A stretch of 23,114 nucleotides of DNA, from positions 1-23,114 of IMG/VR virus record IMGVR_UViG_3300042691_033602; one strand, given 5' to 3'. How positions within the stretch are numbered: position 1 is the first letter of the stretch; the number at the start of each line of letters is the position of its first letter. The notes beneath the pieces are model-generated. The model was not told the origin of the DNA, ran no database searches, and was given only the letters and a program-made list of their open reading frames with translations. Source of the stretch: a virus. The translations under genes and the position numbers were made by a program. This document shows, piece after piece, positions 1 through 8,889 of this stretch.

Positions 1-2
1 GC

Positions 3-617
3 AAAGCCGGCTACATCCCAGGCGGCCTAGAACCCCCAATCATCTCAATTGCATCCGTAGACCCCAGCCCAACAAACTTTTGGGCAGTCCAATGGTGGCT
101 ATTCCAACCCAACACCAACCTGCGCTACCTGATAGACGTTGAACGAACCAAGTTGACTGCTGAGGAGCTACTTGGTTTTGATACGTCCAGCCGACAGTAC
201 GGCGGCATAATGGAGGTTTGGCAGAACAGGTCGTTCGAGATGGGCTACCCGATCTCCCATTGGATTGTGGAAGTCAACGCTGCCCAACGCTTCCTGTTGG
301 CTCACGACTTCGTTCGCAAGTGGCAAGCCCTCCACGGTGTCATGGTTGTTCCTCATACGACCTCCCGCAACAAACTAGACGAAAACCTAGGTGTCGAAGC
401 ACTACTGCCACCCCTGTGGAGAGCAGGGCAGGTACGGTTGCCGACGATGAGAGAAAACTGGAAGACGCTCGCGTTCATTGAGGAAATGTCCAGTTGGACT
501 CGCAACAAAAAGAACGGAACCGACCTCGTAATGGCACACTGGTTCGCAGAACTCCACATGCCTCAACTCGGTCCGGTGAAGCGTCCACCACGCATGTGGC
601 GCCCAACCTGGATATGA
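3..617 (+). CDS. terL: Terminase large subunit, C-terminal nuclease part (partial at 5' end)
   Basis: The reading frame is open from position 3, so the gene starts upstream of the window and the ATPase half is missing; a TTG at 153 is only an internal codon. What remains fits the RNase H-like nuclease domain of TerL, which cuts concatemeric DNA at the portal during packaging. The three expected acidic residues are visible: Asp in SVDPSP (codon at 60-62), Glu in IVEVNAAQ (270-272) and Asp in GTDLVMAHWF (522-524). Between them, HTTSRNKLDENLGVEALLPP matches the loop usual in this family. It ends with TGA 22 nt before the next gene, and the portal follows soon after, as in many tailed phages. Identification rests on these motifs and on gene order. 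Confidence 0.9.
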   Translation, partial: KAGYIPGGLEPPIISIASVDPSPTNFWAVQWWLFQPNTNLRYLIDVERTKLTAEELLGFDTSSRQYGGIMEVWQNRSFEMGYPISHWIVEVNAAQRFLLAHDFVRKWQALHGVMVVPHTTSRNKLDENLGVEALLPPLWRAGQVRLPTMRENWKTLAFIEEMSSWTRNKKNGTDLVMAHWFAELHMPQLGPVKRPPRMWRPTWI

Positions 618-638
618 TGTGTTATCCTGAGAACCACC

Positions 639-1049
639 ATGCGTAAAAAAAGCACAACTGGGAAACCCAAGGGTTTGGACGATTATGGTCAGCCAGTTGA
701 TTTGAAAAAAAACGCTGCGTATTCATACATGCGAGCAAAATCGACGGCCTCATCTGTCCGTTCAGAGTTTGAAATGATTCGCAAACCAACAACGGCCGAC
801 CGTTACGAATACATGTCGACCATCAAAAGCAATGAGCGCAACGCGAGAGACATTCTACGCAATCAGACCACCGTGCGAAGTGGGGCAGGTTTTGGAAGTC
901 GCACCAACAAAATTACTCAACCAATCGCTCTCCCTGCTGCAAAAAATAATCCCCTTGCTGGTCGCACCGTTGAAGGAGGAACCCGCTCCATGCTTGAAGG
1001 CATGAAGTCCTTTATGCGCGGAGGCGGTCTTCGTCGCGGGAGCATGTAA
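639..1049 (+). CDS. Small basic protein between terminase and portal, function unknown
   Basis: A 136-residue protein rich in Lys, Arg, Ser and Thr with no motif I recognise. It begins MRKKSTTGKPKG and ends with a Gly/Arg-rich tail (MRGGGLRRGSM). Nothing suggests a signal peptide or membrane segment. The ATG at 639 has only a weak Shine-Dalgarno-like stretch upstream (GAGAA). The stop TAA is followed after one codon by the TTG start of the portal gene in the same reading frame, so translation of the two is probably coupled. Its place between terminase and portal suggests a head or packaging role, but that is inference from position only. Runs of seven and eight A residues at 645-651 and 705-712 are possible slippage or sequencing-error sites, though the frame stays open. 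Confidence 0.75.
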   Translation: MRKKSTTGKPKGLDDYGQPVDLKKNAAYSYMRAKSTASSVRSEFEMIRKPTTADRYEYMSTIKSNERNARDILRNQTTVRSGAGFGSRTNKITQPIALPAAKNNPLAGRTVEGGTRSMLEGMKSFMRGGGLRRGSM

Positions 1050-1052
1050 CCC

Positions 1053-2807
1053 TTGCGCTCGCTAGACGAAATCGTTGAACTGTACCACCAGCGCCGACTG
1101 GCGGCTGGACCTGTACATGAGCAGATGCGTCGCGTACGCGACCTCGCCAACGGTGACGTCGTAGTACCACTCAACGAGTTGGACCGCAACGCCAAAACTA
1201 ACGTCGCCAACCTGCTCGTGCAGGGCTTGGATCAGATGTCGATGCGTGTATCGTCAACGATGCCATCACCATTCTTCCCTCCAGTGAAGGAAGGTTCAGA
1301 GAACGCCAAGAAGTATGCGCGTATGCGCAAGAAAGCATTGCTGTCGTTCTGGGATGAGAACAAGATGCAGATGAAACTGCGTCGCCGCGCACGACACCTC
1401 CTCGCATACTCATCCTCCCCAGTCTTCATCAAACCAGACTTCGCCACCCTCACCCCAAAATGGGTCGTACGCAACCCGCTGGACACATTCGCTGCCCCAA
1501 TGGAAGACGATGACGTCGTACCAGAAAACTGCATCTTCACTTCACGCGTCACCGCATCATGGCTTCTCAAAAACTATGGGCCACTCGTCTCAGACCAGTT
1601 ACGTTTCGGTCGCGTTGACTCCGACTCCCGCTACACACTTCTCGAATACGTATGCGGAGACTCCATGCAACTCATCGTCTTGGGTGCTGAAGACAACCCT
1701 GAGCTGTCACAGTCTGAGCGTGCAGGTTTGGAAGCAATCCTTCTCGAAGCAATCCCGAATCGCACCGGTATGCCACTCGCAGTCGTACCACAACGCATCA
1801 CTCTCGATAAACCACGCGGCCAATTCGACGGCGTACTCGGCATGTACTACACGCGTGCCCGTCTCCAAGCGTTGACTGAGATTGCTATTGAGCGTGGCAT
1901 CTTCCCTGAAGAATATTTGGTTGCACGCCCAGGAGAAAACCCTGAGATTATGCAACTTGCCGACGGCAAAGCCGGCATCTTGGGTGTTGTCAAAGGTGGC
2001 GACATCCAGCAGTTGCAACTAAATCCTGGTTACAAAACCGACACAGCCCTCGACCGTTTGGAACGCCAAGAACGTCTTGAAGGCGCGATACCCGCAGAGT
2101 TCGGCGGCGAGTCCGCAACCAATATCCGAACTGGTCGCCGCGGCGAAGCCGTTCTTTCTGCGACCGTGGATTACCGTGTACAAGAAGCACAAGAAACCTT
2201 CGCCAACTCGTTACTCCACGAAGATAAAATCGCCATCGCACTCGAAAAAGCGTATTGGGGTGAACAACCAAAAACATTCTTCTTGAGTGGTCGTACGACA
2301 CAAGGCCAAGAGTCCTACACGCCGAACAAAGTGTGGCAAACCGACTTCCACTACGTCGCGTATTCGGCAGCAGGCTCGGACGTGAACTCGCTCATCATCG
2401 GACTCGGACAACGTTTGGGTGTCGGTTTGATGTCAAAAGAATCTGCTCGTGAAGCAGACCCGCTCATCTCCGATCCAGACCTGGAGCATGATCGCATCAT
2501 CGCAGAAGGCGTCGAAGCCGCACTCCTGCAATCCATCCAACAGCAGGCAGCCAACCCTGAAGGCCCATACCAGCCAGACGACCTCGCCTACCTCACCCGC
2601 CTCGTCGTAGAACAAGACGTCCCACTATTCGACGCAGTTCGTCGCACCGATGAACGGGCACGTGAACGACAAGCACAAGCGATGCCGGCAGGCTCACCAG
2701 AAACCATGCCAGGACTAGCAATGCCAGGTATGGGCGCTGAAGCACCCGTAGCCGCACCCGCTGGCCCGCCACCGATCGAGGCACTACTCGCACAACTGGG
2801 GGCATAA
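1053..2807 (+). CDS. Portal protein
   Basis: This 584-residue protein has the length, place and sequence character of a tailed-phage portal: the dodecameric ring at one capsid vertex through which DNA enters and leaves, and to which terminase and the tail adaptor bind. The N-terminal part (MRRVRDLANGDVVVPLNELD, then a stretch ending STMPSPFFPP) and the following charged helical region with many Arg/Lys resemble portals of environmental and actinobacterial phages. The C-terminal 60 or so residues are Met/Pro/Ala-rich and probably flexible. The start is TTG at 1053: the in-frame stop of the preceding gene lies at 1047-1049, so no earlier start is possible, and GGGAG at 1038-1042 gives a plausible ribosome site. 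It abuts the next gene exactly (TAA then ATG). Confidence 0.85.
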   Translation: MRSLDEIVELYHQRRLAAGPVHEQMRRVRDLANGDVVVPLNELDRNAKTNVANLLVQGLDQMSMRVSSTMPSPFFPPVKEGSENAKKYARMRKKALLSFWDENKMQMKLRRRARHLLAYSSSPVFIKPDFATLTPKWVVRNPLDTFAAPMEDDDVVPENCIFTSRVTASWLLKNYGPLVSDQLRFGRVDSDSRYTLLEYVCGDSMQLIVLGAEDNPELSQSERAGLEAILLEAIPNRTGMPLAVVPQRITLDKPRGQFDGVLGMYYTRARLQALTEIAIERGIFPEEYLVARPGENPEIMQLADGKAGILGVVKGGDIQQLQLNPGYKTDTALDRLERQERLEGAIPAEFGGESATNIRTGRRGEAVLSATVDYRVQEAQETFANSLLHEDKIAIALEKAYWGEQPKTFFLSGRTTQGQESYTPNKVWQTDFHYVAYSAAGSDVNSLIIGLGQRLGVGLMSKESAREADPLISDPDLEHDRIIAEGVEAALLQSIQQQAANPEGPYQPDDLAYLTRLVVEQDVPLFDAVRRTDERARERQAQAMPAGSPETMPGLAMPGMGAEAPVAAPAGPPPIEALLAQLGA

Positions 2808-3164
2808 ATGAGCGACACTGCATACAACGAAGGTCCAGCAATGATGGCTGCCCGAGGCCAAACCTACGGCAAACGCCAAGAACAGATGCAAGCACAACAA
2901 GCAGTGCCGATGCGTCGTTCGCCAACAGAAACACAACAGTTTGCTCGTCCAATGCCGGCAGGTTCCCTGTTTGCACCAACTGGACGCCCACAAGAACCGA
3001 TCACTGCTGGCGCACCATTCGGCCCTGGTCCAGGTCCAGCCGCAGCCGGCATCCCGATGATTACCCCACAACAACAAGCCGTCGACGAACTACGTCAGAT
3101 TGCTGTCGCATACCAGTTGGATGATTTGTTGGATGCTGTTGATGCGTATGGAGACGAACTGTGA
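2808..3164 (+). CDS. Pro/Gln/Met-rich protein downstream of portal, function unknown
   Basis: A 118-residue protein whose first 85 residues are low in complexity and rich in Gln, Pro, Ala and Met (for example GAPFGPGPGPAAAGIP), followed by a short helical, acidic C-terminus (VDELRQIAVAYQLDDLLDAVDAYGDEL in part). The ATG directly follows the portal stop with no spacer, and its TGA overlaps the GTG of the next gene by 4 nt, so it is translated as part of the same operon. Its composition resembles the portal's own C-terminal tail, which hints that the two may have been one protein or act together. I recognise no family. An adaptor or scaffold-like role near the portal is only a guess from position. 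Confidence 0.8.
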   Translation: MSDTAYNEGPAMMAARGQTYGKRQEQMQAQQAVPMRRSPTETQQFARPMPAGSLFAPTGRPQEPITAGAPFGPGPGPAAAGIPMITPQQQAVDELRQIAVAYQLDDLLDAVDAYGDEL

Positions 3165-6100
3165 GATGGGAAGCGAACCTCGATCCGCTTTCTAATGACG
3201 TCTACCTGAAAAAAAATCAGGGGGCGCAACCACAACCAGCGTTGAGTCCTGATGTTGCAACGAATCTGACGCGAGTAAAACAGCGTGCAGGCTGGTTGAC
3301 ACCACAAACCCAGTTGGCGTTAGCGAAAGCAAACGCAACAGATGAAGTGATTGACGCTGCTGGTCGTTTGCAGGCGAAACAGATTGCTGAGGCGCAGGTT
3401 TCGCAGCCGCCTCGTGCTTTGCCGACACAGATTTATGACAACATCAAAGCTGTTTCACGTTGGGGTACCGCTGCACTCAACTTTCTGCCCGAATCCGTGC
3501 AAGGTGCTGCGGCTCAACTGTTTGACAAAAACGATGACATTGACGGCTGGTTTATTCAAACGTCGTTAGGAACGATGATTGAGAACCCCGAGTTGCGCGG
3601 CGAAGGATTCTTCCTCTCCGAAGAAGGGATGAAGAAGCAGGCTGAACGTGCCCGCCGTTATCGAGGCACCATCAACGGATCGGCATGGACAGTTGGACGT
3701 GGAGCCGCCAACCTTGTCAACCTACAACCGAACACGAAACCGTACAACATTTTGTCTGGCGTCCTTGATGCGATGGTCATGTTGAAAGCCGACCCGACAG
3801 GACCATTGACCAAGGCATACAAAGCTTTTACCGCGCCAAAATACATGGTGCCATTGTTGACAAAAGGCGCGTTGGCACAAGAAGCCGCAGCGTTGGCAGA
3901 TGAAGCAGGTGTCGCTACCAACCTTGCCGGTGTCACCGTTGAAGGCAAAAAGTTCATTCGTTTCTGGAACGAGAACCCTCGCGCCAAACAACTCGTGGAC
4001 TATCTCACCACCGAAACATCACCAGTCAAAATCTTGGAACGATTTGAAGGTCGTCTCGATAACGAAGTGGTCGCAGCGTTGGCTGATGCCCAAACCGGTG
4101 ACGAAGTTATTGACGCATTGGCTGGCGGCTGGACAATGGAAGACGGCTCACTATTCCGTGACGTGCGCCGATACCAAAAGTCGGTCATTTCACCGTCACG
4201 CAGAATCGGTGAGATCGTGCAACGAATCCCGTTTGCTGACGGCATCCGCAAATCACGCTGGTTCCAAACGATGCCAGAGAACACCATCGTTATCAACGGC
4301 ACCGACGAAGACAACCGCAAAGGCGCATTGAACATCATCCGTTTCCTGCGAGCTGCTGGAGTTGATGACGCCAAAGTTGAGGCAATCGGCGGCGAAGCAA
4401 TCCGCAACCTTGCCCAAGGCACCACTGCCGCAGGCAAGAAACGCGTACTAGACACGTTCAACGGTGCTGTCCGAGCAGCTTTGACCGCGAACGGTATGGA
4501 TGTTGAACTCGCTGATGACATGATAAAGAAAGCCAACGGCGGCATTGACAATCTGCGCCAATACATGCTGAACCGTCAAGGCATGAACACCGACAACAAG
4601 ATGTATTCATTCGTTGCAAACAAGAACCTTGACTATTTGCCCACAGAAGAAATTGAATCGTTGATTGAGGCTTTGGGCAACCCGAAGAACTTGCAGATTA
4701 GCGGCCCAATGCAACTATCAGAGTTGCTAAATCGCGTCCATTTCCTGCCAGATGTACGACAAATCCGTAGAGCAACCAGCAACCCTTGGCTGTCCAGGTT
4801 GACGAAAGTACGTGGTGCGTCCAAGACAGCACTTCGAGAGTTCACTGTCATCAAACCCGAAATGAAAGACCAGTATGACCAAGCGGTAAGTCGTCTGTCT
4901 GCTATTGCTGACCAATATCCGAAGAAGTCCACGATGCCGCAAACGGTTGCGGAAGAAGTCGCATCACTACAAAAAACGGTGCAAGATGCTCGCACCGTAG
5001 TCCAGCGACGCGTCAACACCGGTGAACAACGTTTTGCTATTGAAGCGATAGATCGCATACAGAACGAAATATGGAAACCTTTGGCGCTCGCTACTGGTGG
5101 CTATGTGGTGCGAAACGGTTTTGATGCACAAGTACGTATGGCGTTCGCTGGATTGAACTCTGCGCTGACCCACCCATTCCAATATTTGATGCTCGTTTTG
5201 GGTCAGGCTGAGCGTCGCACCATTCAAGGCGCTGTCACCATCAGCTATGCGCAAACTGGTCGCAAAGCCCCTGTGGTCTGGAACCGTATCGTAAACGGCA
5301 CGTCACGCCTCTTGGGTGGGGACAAACTGGAGATGATTGCGGAAGCCAACCTGTCAGAAATTGAACAGGCGATGCGCCAAAATCTGCGTTTCGGTATGCG
5401 CGAGCAAGGTTTGGATGCTGTCGGTGCAGCCGACCATTTGCAAAAAACTAATGCTTGGGCGCGAGCCAGCCGAGGTGACGTGAACGGGATGCAGTTCCAC
5501 ACCGATGGAGTGTTGAACAATGTTGCGTTGATACATGGCGATGAGTTGCAGCGTTTGGCTGCCGAACATCTTGCCGGTGGCGGAACCGAAGACGGCTTGG
5601 TTGCCCGACTGGTTGCCTACGCCAAATCAAAGAAAGAGATTCTTGACGACATTGAAGACATGTACTACGGCGGTGGTGAAGGTTTCACCGTTGTCAACCC
5701 CGATAATGCACAAACAGCCAAGGCGAAAGGTTTCGTTCCTTTCAACCAGATGCGCACAGACGACCTTGACATTTTCCTTGGTCAACACATGCGCCGCGTC
5801 GTACTGGGCAACGTTCAGGTTCAAACAGGCAATCTGCCAGACGTGCAGTTCATGGCCGCGTTCAACCAAATACCCCTTACCACCATCAAAAAAGGTGTTC
5901 ACGTGCGTGTCCCCACGGTTGAACGTGCAGTTGGTGAACTGACAATTGTTGGTGGCGCAGGCAAAGACGATGGCATCCACCGCATAGGCAGCCTGGTACA
6001 GATTGGTGAAGACCGTGTAGGTGTCGTGACATCGTTCCGTGACGAAGAAGGTCGCGTCATCGTTGATGCGTTCGGTGACGGCGTTATTGAGTTTGAGGGC

Positions 6101-8089
6101 AAGAAGTTTGCGACTGTTGTGCCGGTAACTGGCGAAGTTGCTGCTGGCGCACAAGGTCAAGGCGTTGATGAGTCACGTCGAATCGTCCAAAGTTTGCCAT
6201 TGTGGGACGAAACCACCAAGACTGGTTTGCCTGCGATTGTCAAGCGCGAAATCATGGAACGCAAAGAAGAAAAAAACGGCTTGACTGCAGCGTTTGACAG
6301 AAGCATCAACTGGTTCTTCAACGAGATTGCTGGCAAAGCATCCAACATTCTTGATCGTTCACCAACATTCCGCCAGTATTACGCCCAAATCATCGCTGAA
6401 CAAGCCGACATGCTCAGCCCCGAAGAAGCAGAAAAACTCCTGAAGCAAATCAGCGACAACGCCAAAGCGTTAGGTATTGGTGAAGCCCAATATCTTGGTA
6501 GCAAAAAAACGTTGGAAGTATTGAAGGCATCCACGATGACTCGCGGTACTGCAACCGCAGAAGAACTTGACGAATATGCCCGTTTCATGGCGGTCCAACA
6601 AACCAAAGAACTTCTTTATGACGCATCCAACAAGTCGAACCTTGAAGACGCATTGCGAATCATCATGCCGTTCGCACCTGCTTGGCGTGAAGTATTGGGC
6701 ACATATCTCGGCTTCCTGAAAGGTAACCCAGTCAACACTGTTCGTTCGTTCCAGCGCGTGTATTCGGGTGCGTTGGGTGCCGATTACGACAACGATGGTC
6801 GCGGATTCTTCTATCGTGACCCGACTACGAATCAGATGATGTTTGCGTTCCCTGGTTCTGGCACACTTGCCAAACTGTTGACTGGTATCAACGCGCCGTT
6901 GGAAGCTCCGGTGAAGCGTTTGTCGCAAGGTATCAACGCGTATCCGTCTCTTGGACCGATGATGCAGGTGGCCGCATCACAGTTGCCTGACGCCCCACAA
7001 CTTGATGCCGTGAAAGACTTCCTGCTCCCCTACGGAGAAAAAGGCGTTGGGAGCGCGTTCAACCCAGTCCCCCAGTGGACCGACAAGTTCATTCAAGCCA
7101 TACGTGCCGACACCGGCAAACTTGACAACGTATTCGGCAACACCTACATCGAAACCTTGCGAGCATTATCGGCATCAGGTGACTATGACTTGGATGACCC
7201 GAACTCAACGAACCAGTTGTACAAGGATGCGAAAGCCAAAGCCCGCATTTTGACGTTGATGCGCGCATCATCACAGTTCTTGGGACCAACCGCAGGAGCC
7301 ACCGAGTTCGTCATCCCCACCAAAGAAGGTGACCAGTTCGTATCGGCACTCGTCAAAGAGTTCTACGATCTGCAAGCCAAAGACTATGACACCGCTGTAC
7401 CGAAGTTCTTGGAACTGTACGGCGACGAAGTAACCCTCTACGTGGCATCCAAGACCCGTTCTTTGCAGGAAGGTTTAGAGGCGACCGCGGAGTTCTCCGA
7501 TTGGGAACGCCAAAACGGTGACCTGTTAGCCCAATACGAGAACACTGCCGCCTATCTTGCGCCAGCAGGTTCAGAGTTCAACTTCACGGTTTGGCAACGC
7601 CAGTTGCAGCAAGGCAAACGTGAACGTCTCACCGACCGAGAAGTGGTCGCTATCGCCCAACAGCGCATCGGCTCAGCCAAATACCGTGCCGCACGCCGCC
7701 TCGTCGGACCATACCCGAACGAAGAACAGCAGAACATTCTGCGCACCTACCGCGAATACCTGCACAAACAGTACCCAGGTTTCCCACTAAAAGCCGAGTT
7801 CACTGTCGGCAAGTTTGAAAACGACGTTGAGGAACTACGCAACCTGGTGGCCGATCCTCGTGTTGCGGAGAATCCGACCGCCAAAGCTGTCAGCGAATAC
7901 TTGGAGTATCTCGATCAGGCTGTGGGAACGTATGTGTCGCGTGGCGGTCAGCCGTCAGGTTTTGCTACTGCGAAGTCTGCGGCGCCTCTGAGGAGCGCTA
8001 TGGCTAGTATTGGTGAAGCGTTGGCGCAACGGGAGCCTGGGTTCTCCCGCGTGTGGCAACGTTTATTGGCACAACAGGTCGAGGACTAA
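3161..8089 (+). CDS. Very large structural protein, candidate internal/ejected virion protein
   Basis: A 1642-residue protein, by far the largest here, starting at GTG 3161 (GTGA overlap with the preceding stop). Most of it looks alpha-helical and Ala/Gln-rich. A stretch near residues 905-985 (GVHVRVPTVERAVGEL, then HRIGSLVQIGEDRVGVVTSF) reads as a small beta-rich, perhaps SH3-like, insert. Around residues 1170-1290 there is a conserved-looking block starting IMPFAPAWREVLGTYLGFL with several Gly/Pro turns. I see no peptidase, lysozyme or RNA polymerase motif. Very large proteins in the structural region of short-tailed phages are often packaged in the head and ejected into the host (T7 gp14-16 and the N4 virion RNA polymerase are known examples). 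Placement between portal and capsid genes fits such a role, but the assignment is inference. Confidence 0.8.
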   Translation: MRWEANLDPLSNDVYLKKNQGAQPQPALSPDVATNLTRVKQRAGWLTPQTQLALAKANATDEVIDAAGRLQAKQIAEAQVSQPPRALPTQIYDNIKAVSRWGTAALNFLPESVQGAAAQLFDKNDDIDGWFIQTSLGTMIENPELRGEGFFLSEEGMKKQAERARRYRGTINGSAWTVGRGAANLVNLQPNTKPYNILSGVLDAMVMLKADPTGPLTKAYKAFTAPKYMVPLLTKGALAQEAAALADEAGVATNLAGVTVEGKKFIRFWNENPRAKQLVDYLTTETSPVKILERFEGRLDNEVVAALADAQTGDEVIDALAGGWTMEDGSLFRDVRRYQKSVISPSRRIGEIVQRIPFADGIRKSRWFQTMPENTIVINGTDEDNRKGALNIIRFLRAAGVDDAKVEAIGGEAIRNLAQGTTAAGKKRVLDTFNGAVRAALTANGMDVELADDMIKKANGGIDNLRQYMLNRQGMNTDNKMYSFVANKNLDYLPTEEIESLIEALGNPKNLQISGPMQLSELLNRVHFLPDVRQIRRATSNPWLSRLTKVRGASKTALREFTVIKPEMKDQYDQAVSRLSAIADQYPKKSTMPQTVAEEVASLQKTVQDARTVVQRRVNTGEQRFAIEAIDRIQNEIWKPLALATGGYVVRNGFDAQVRMAFAGLNSALTHPFQYLMLVLGQAERRTIQGAVTISYAQTGRKAPVVWNRIVNGTSRLLGGDKLEMIAEANLSEIEQAMRQNLRFGMREQGLDAVGAADHLQKTNAWARASRGDVNGMQFHTDGVLNNVALIHGDELQRLAAEHLAGGGTEDGLVARLVAYAKSKKEILDDIEDMYYGGGEGFTVVNPDNAQTAKAKGFVPFNQMRTDDLDIFLGQHMRRVVLGNVQVQTGNLPDVQFMAAFNQIPLTTIKKGVHVRVPTVERAVGELTIVGGAGKDDGIHRIGSLVQIGEDRVGVVTSFRDEEGRVIVDAFGDGVIEFEGKKFATVVPVTGEVAAGAQGQGVDESRRIVQSLPLWDETTKTGLPAIVKREIMERKEEKNGLTAAFDRSINWFFNEIAGKASNILDRSPTFRQYYAQIIAEQADMLSPEEAEKLLKQISDNAKALGIGEAQYLGSKKTLEVLKASTMTRGTATAEELDEYARFMAVQQTKELLYDASNKSNLEDALRIIMPFAPAWREVLGTYLGFLKGNPVNTVRSFQRVYSGALGADYDNDGRGFFYRDPTTNQMMFAFPGSGTLAKLLTGINAPLEAPVKRLSQGINAYPSLGPMMQVAASQLPDAPQLDAVKDFLLPYGEKGVGSAFNPVPQWTDKFIQAIRADTGKLDNVFGNTYIETLRALSASGDYDLDDPNSTNQLYKDAKAKARILTLMRASSQFLGPTAGATEFVIPTKEGDQFVSALVKEFYDLQAKDYDTAVPKFLELYGDEVTLYVASKTRSLQEGLEATAEFSDWERQNGDLLAQYENTAAYLAPAGSEFNFTVWQRQLQQGKRERLTDREVVAIAQQRIGSAKYRAARRLVGPYPNEEQQNILRTYREYLHKQYPGFPLKAEFTVGKFENDVEELRNLVADPRVAENPTAKAVSEYLEYLDQAVGTYVSRGGQPSGFATAKSAAPLRSAMASIGEALAQREPGFSRVWQRLLAQQVED

Positions 8090-8889
8090 TGGCAAACGGA
8101 GATAATCAGGACACTCAGCCGATAGATCAGGACTTTGCAGCCATGTTGCAGCAGGCTGCTGGTGCCAGCCAAACCAACAAACTACCTCTCGGCGCCAACT
8201 ATCCTTACGCAACCCGCAAGGTTACTGGTATCGCACCAGGGTTGGAACAGATTGCGTTCCCTGACATTCGCCGTAGCGGATCAGTTGACCGCCCGATGCG
8301 TTACGGAGGCCATCTTCTCGTTGACCAAAACGGCAATATCGCCCGCACCCCATACGACCCAACCAAAGATGCTCGTGTTGAGTTGAGCAAAATTGCTGGT
8401 ACTGCTGTTGGCGGTGCCGTGTTGAATCTGTTGGCGTCACGCGGTTTCTATGGCACCAACGGCAAACCTTCCGCAACAGCACTTGCCGGTACCCGTTTTG
8501 AGTCGAAAGATTTGCAAGCGATGGAAGACTTGTTGTATTACGCGAACTCGCGTGGTGTGACGTGGGAGCCGTTGTATGCGGAACTTACGGTGATGCCAGC
8601 AACGCAGGGTGTTGGTGGTGGTGCTGGTGTGCGTGTTACGTCTGCTGAGGATTTGGGTGTGTATTTGCGTGAGGAGTCGTTCCGTCAGTTGGGTCGCAAT
8701 TTGACGAAGGCAGAGTTGCAGCAGGCTATTGCTGGTATTCAGAATCAGCAGCGTCAGCGTGCTGCTTCGTCGCAGGATTCTCCTTCGGTGCAGACTGCTG
8801 CACAGATGCAGGTTGCTGGTATTGACCCGAATCGTAGGGCTGCGATGCGTATTGGTCGGGCGCTTGAACTTCTTGTGGGTGGTGGCTGA
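8089..8889 (+). CDS. Putative virion protein, unknown function
   Basis: A 266-residue protein. I place the start at ATG 8089, which overlaps the preceding stop (TAATG) and has GAGG at 8081-8084; an in-frame GTG at 8053 would add 12 residues inside the previous gene and is less likely. The first half is mixed and the second half helical and Gln-rich. The segment VTSAEDLGVYLREESFRQLG and the following RNLTKAELQQAIAGI resemble short modules I associate with structural proteins of actinophage-like genomes, but I cannot name a family. The second half (from about 8520) uses mostly G- and T-ending codons, while the first half uses more C-ending ones. It lies in the run of candidate internal virion proteins. 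Confidence 0.8.
   Translation: MANGDNQDTQPIDQDFAAMLQQAAGASQTNKLPLGANYPYATRKVTGIAPGLEQIAFPDIRRSGSVDRPMRYGGHLLVDQNGNIARTPYDPTKDARVELSKIAGTAVGGAVLNLLASRGFYGTNGKPSATALAGTRFESKDLQAMEDLLYYANSRGVTWEPLYAELTVMPATQGVGGGAGVRVTSAEDLGVYLREESFRQLGRNLTKAELQQAIAGIQNQQRQRAASSQDSPSVQTAAQMQVAGIDPNRRAAMRIGRALELLVGGG

Noticed and set aside
613-618. TATGAT near the end of the terminase gene as a -10 box
   Set aside because: No -35 hexamer lies 15-19 nt upstream and the genes are closely spaced in one operon.
645-712. Runs of seven and eight A as programmed frameshift sites
   Set aside because: No overlapping frame downstream would make a sensible product; they encode Lys runs.
3206-3222. CCTGA, seven A and TCAGG as a hairpin near the start of the giant gene
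   Set aside because: Only a 5-bp stem inside coding sequence; AAA Lys codons explain the A-run.
4000-6160. Long reading frames on the - strand (for example 4000-4566 and 5627-6160) inside the giant gene
   Set aside because: They lie antisense to a well-supported coding frame, have no ribosome site or coupling, and their translations are Ser/Arg-rich without motifs, as expected of shadows.
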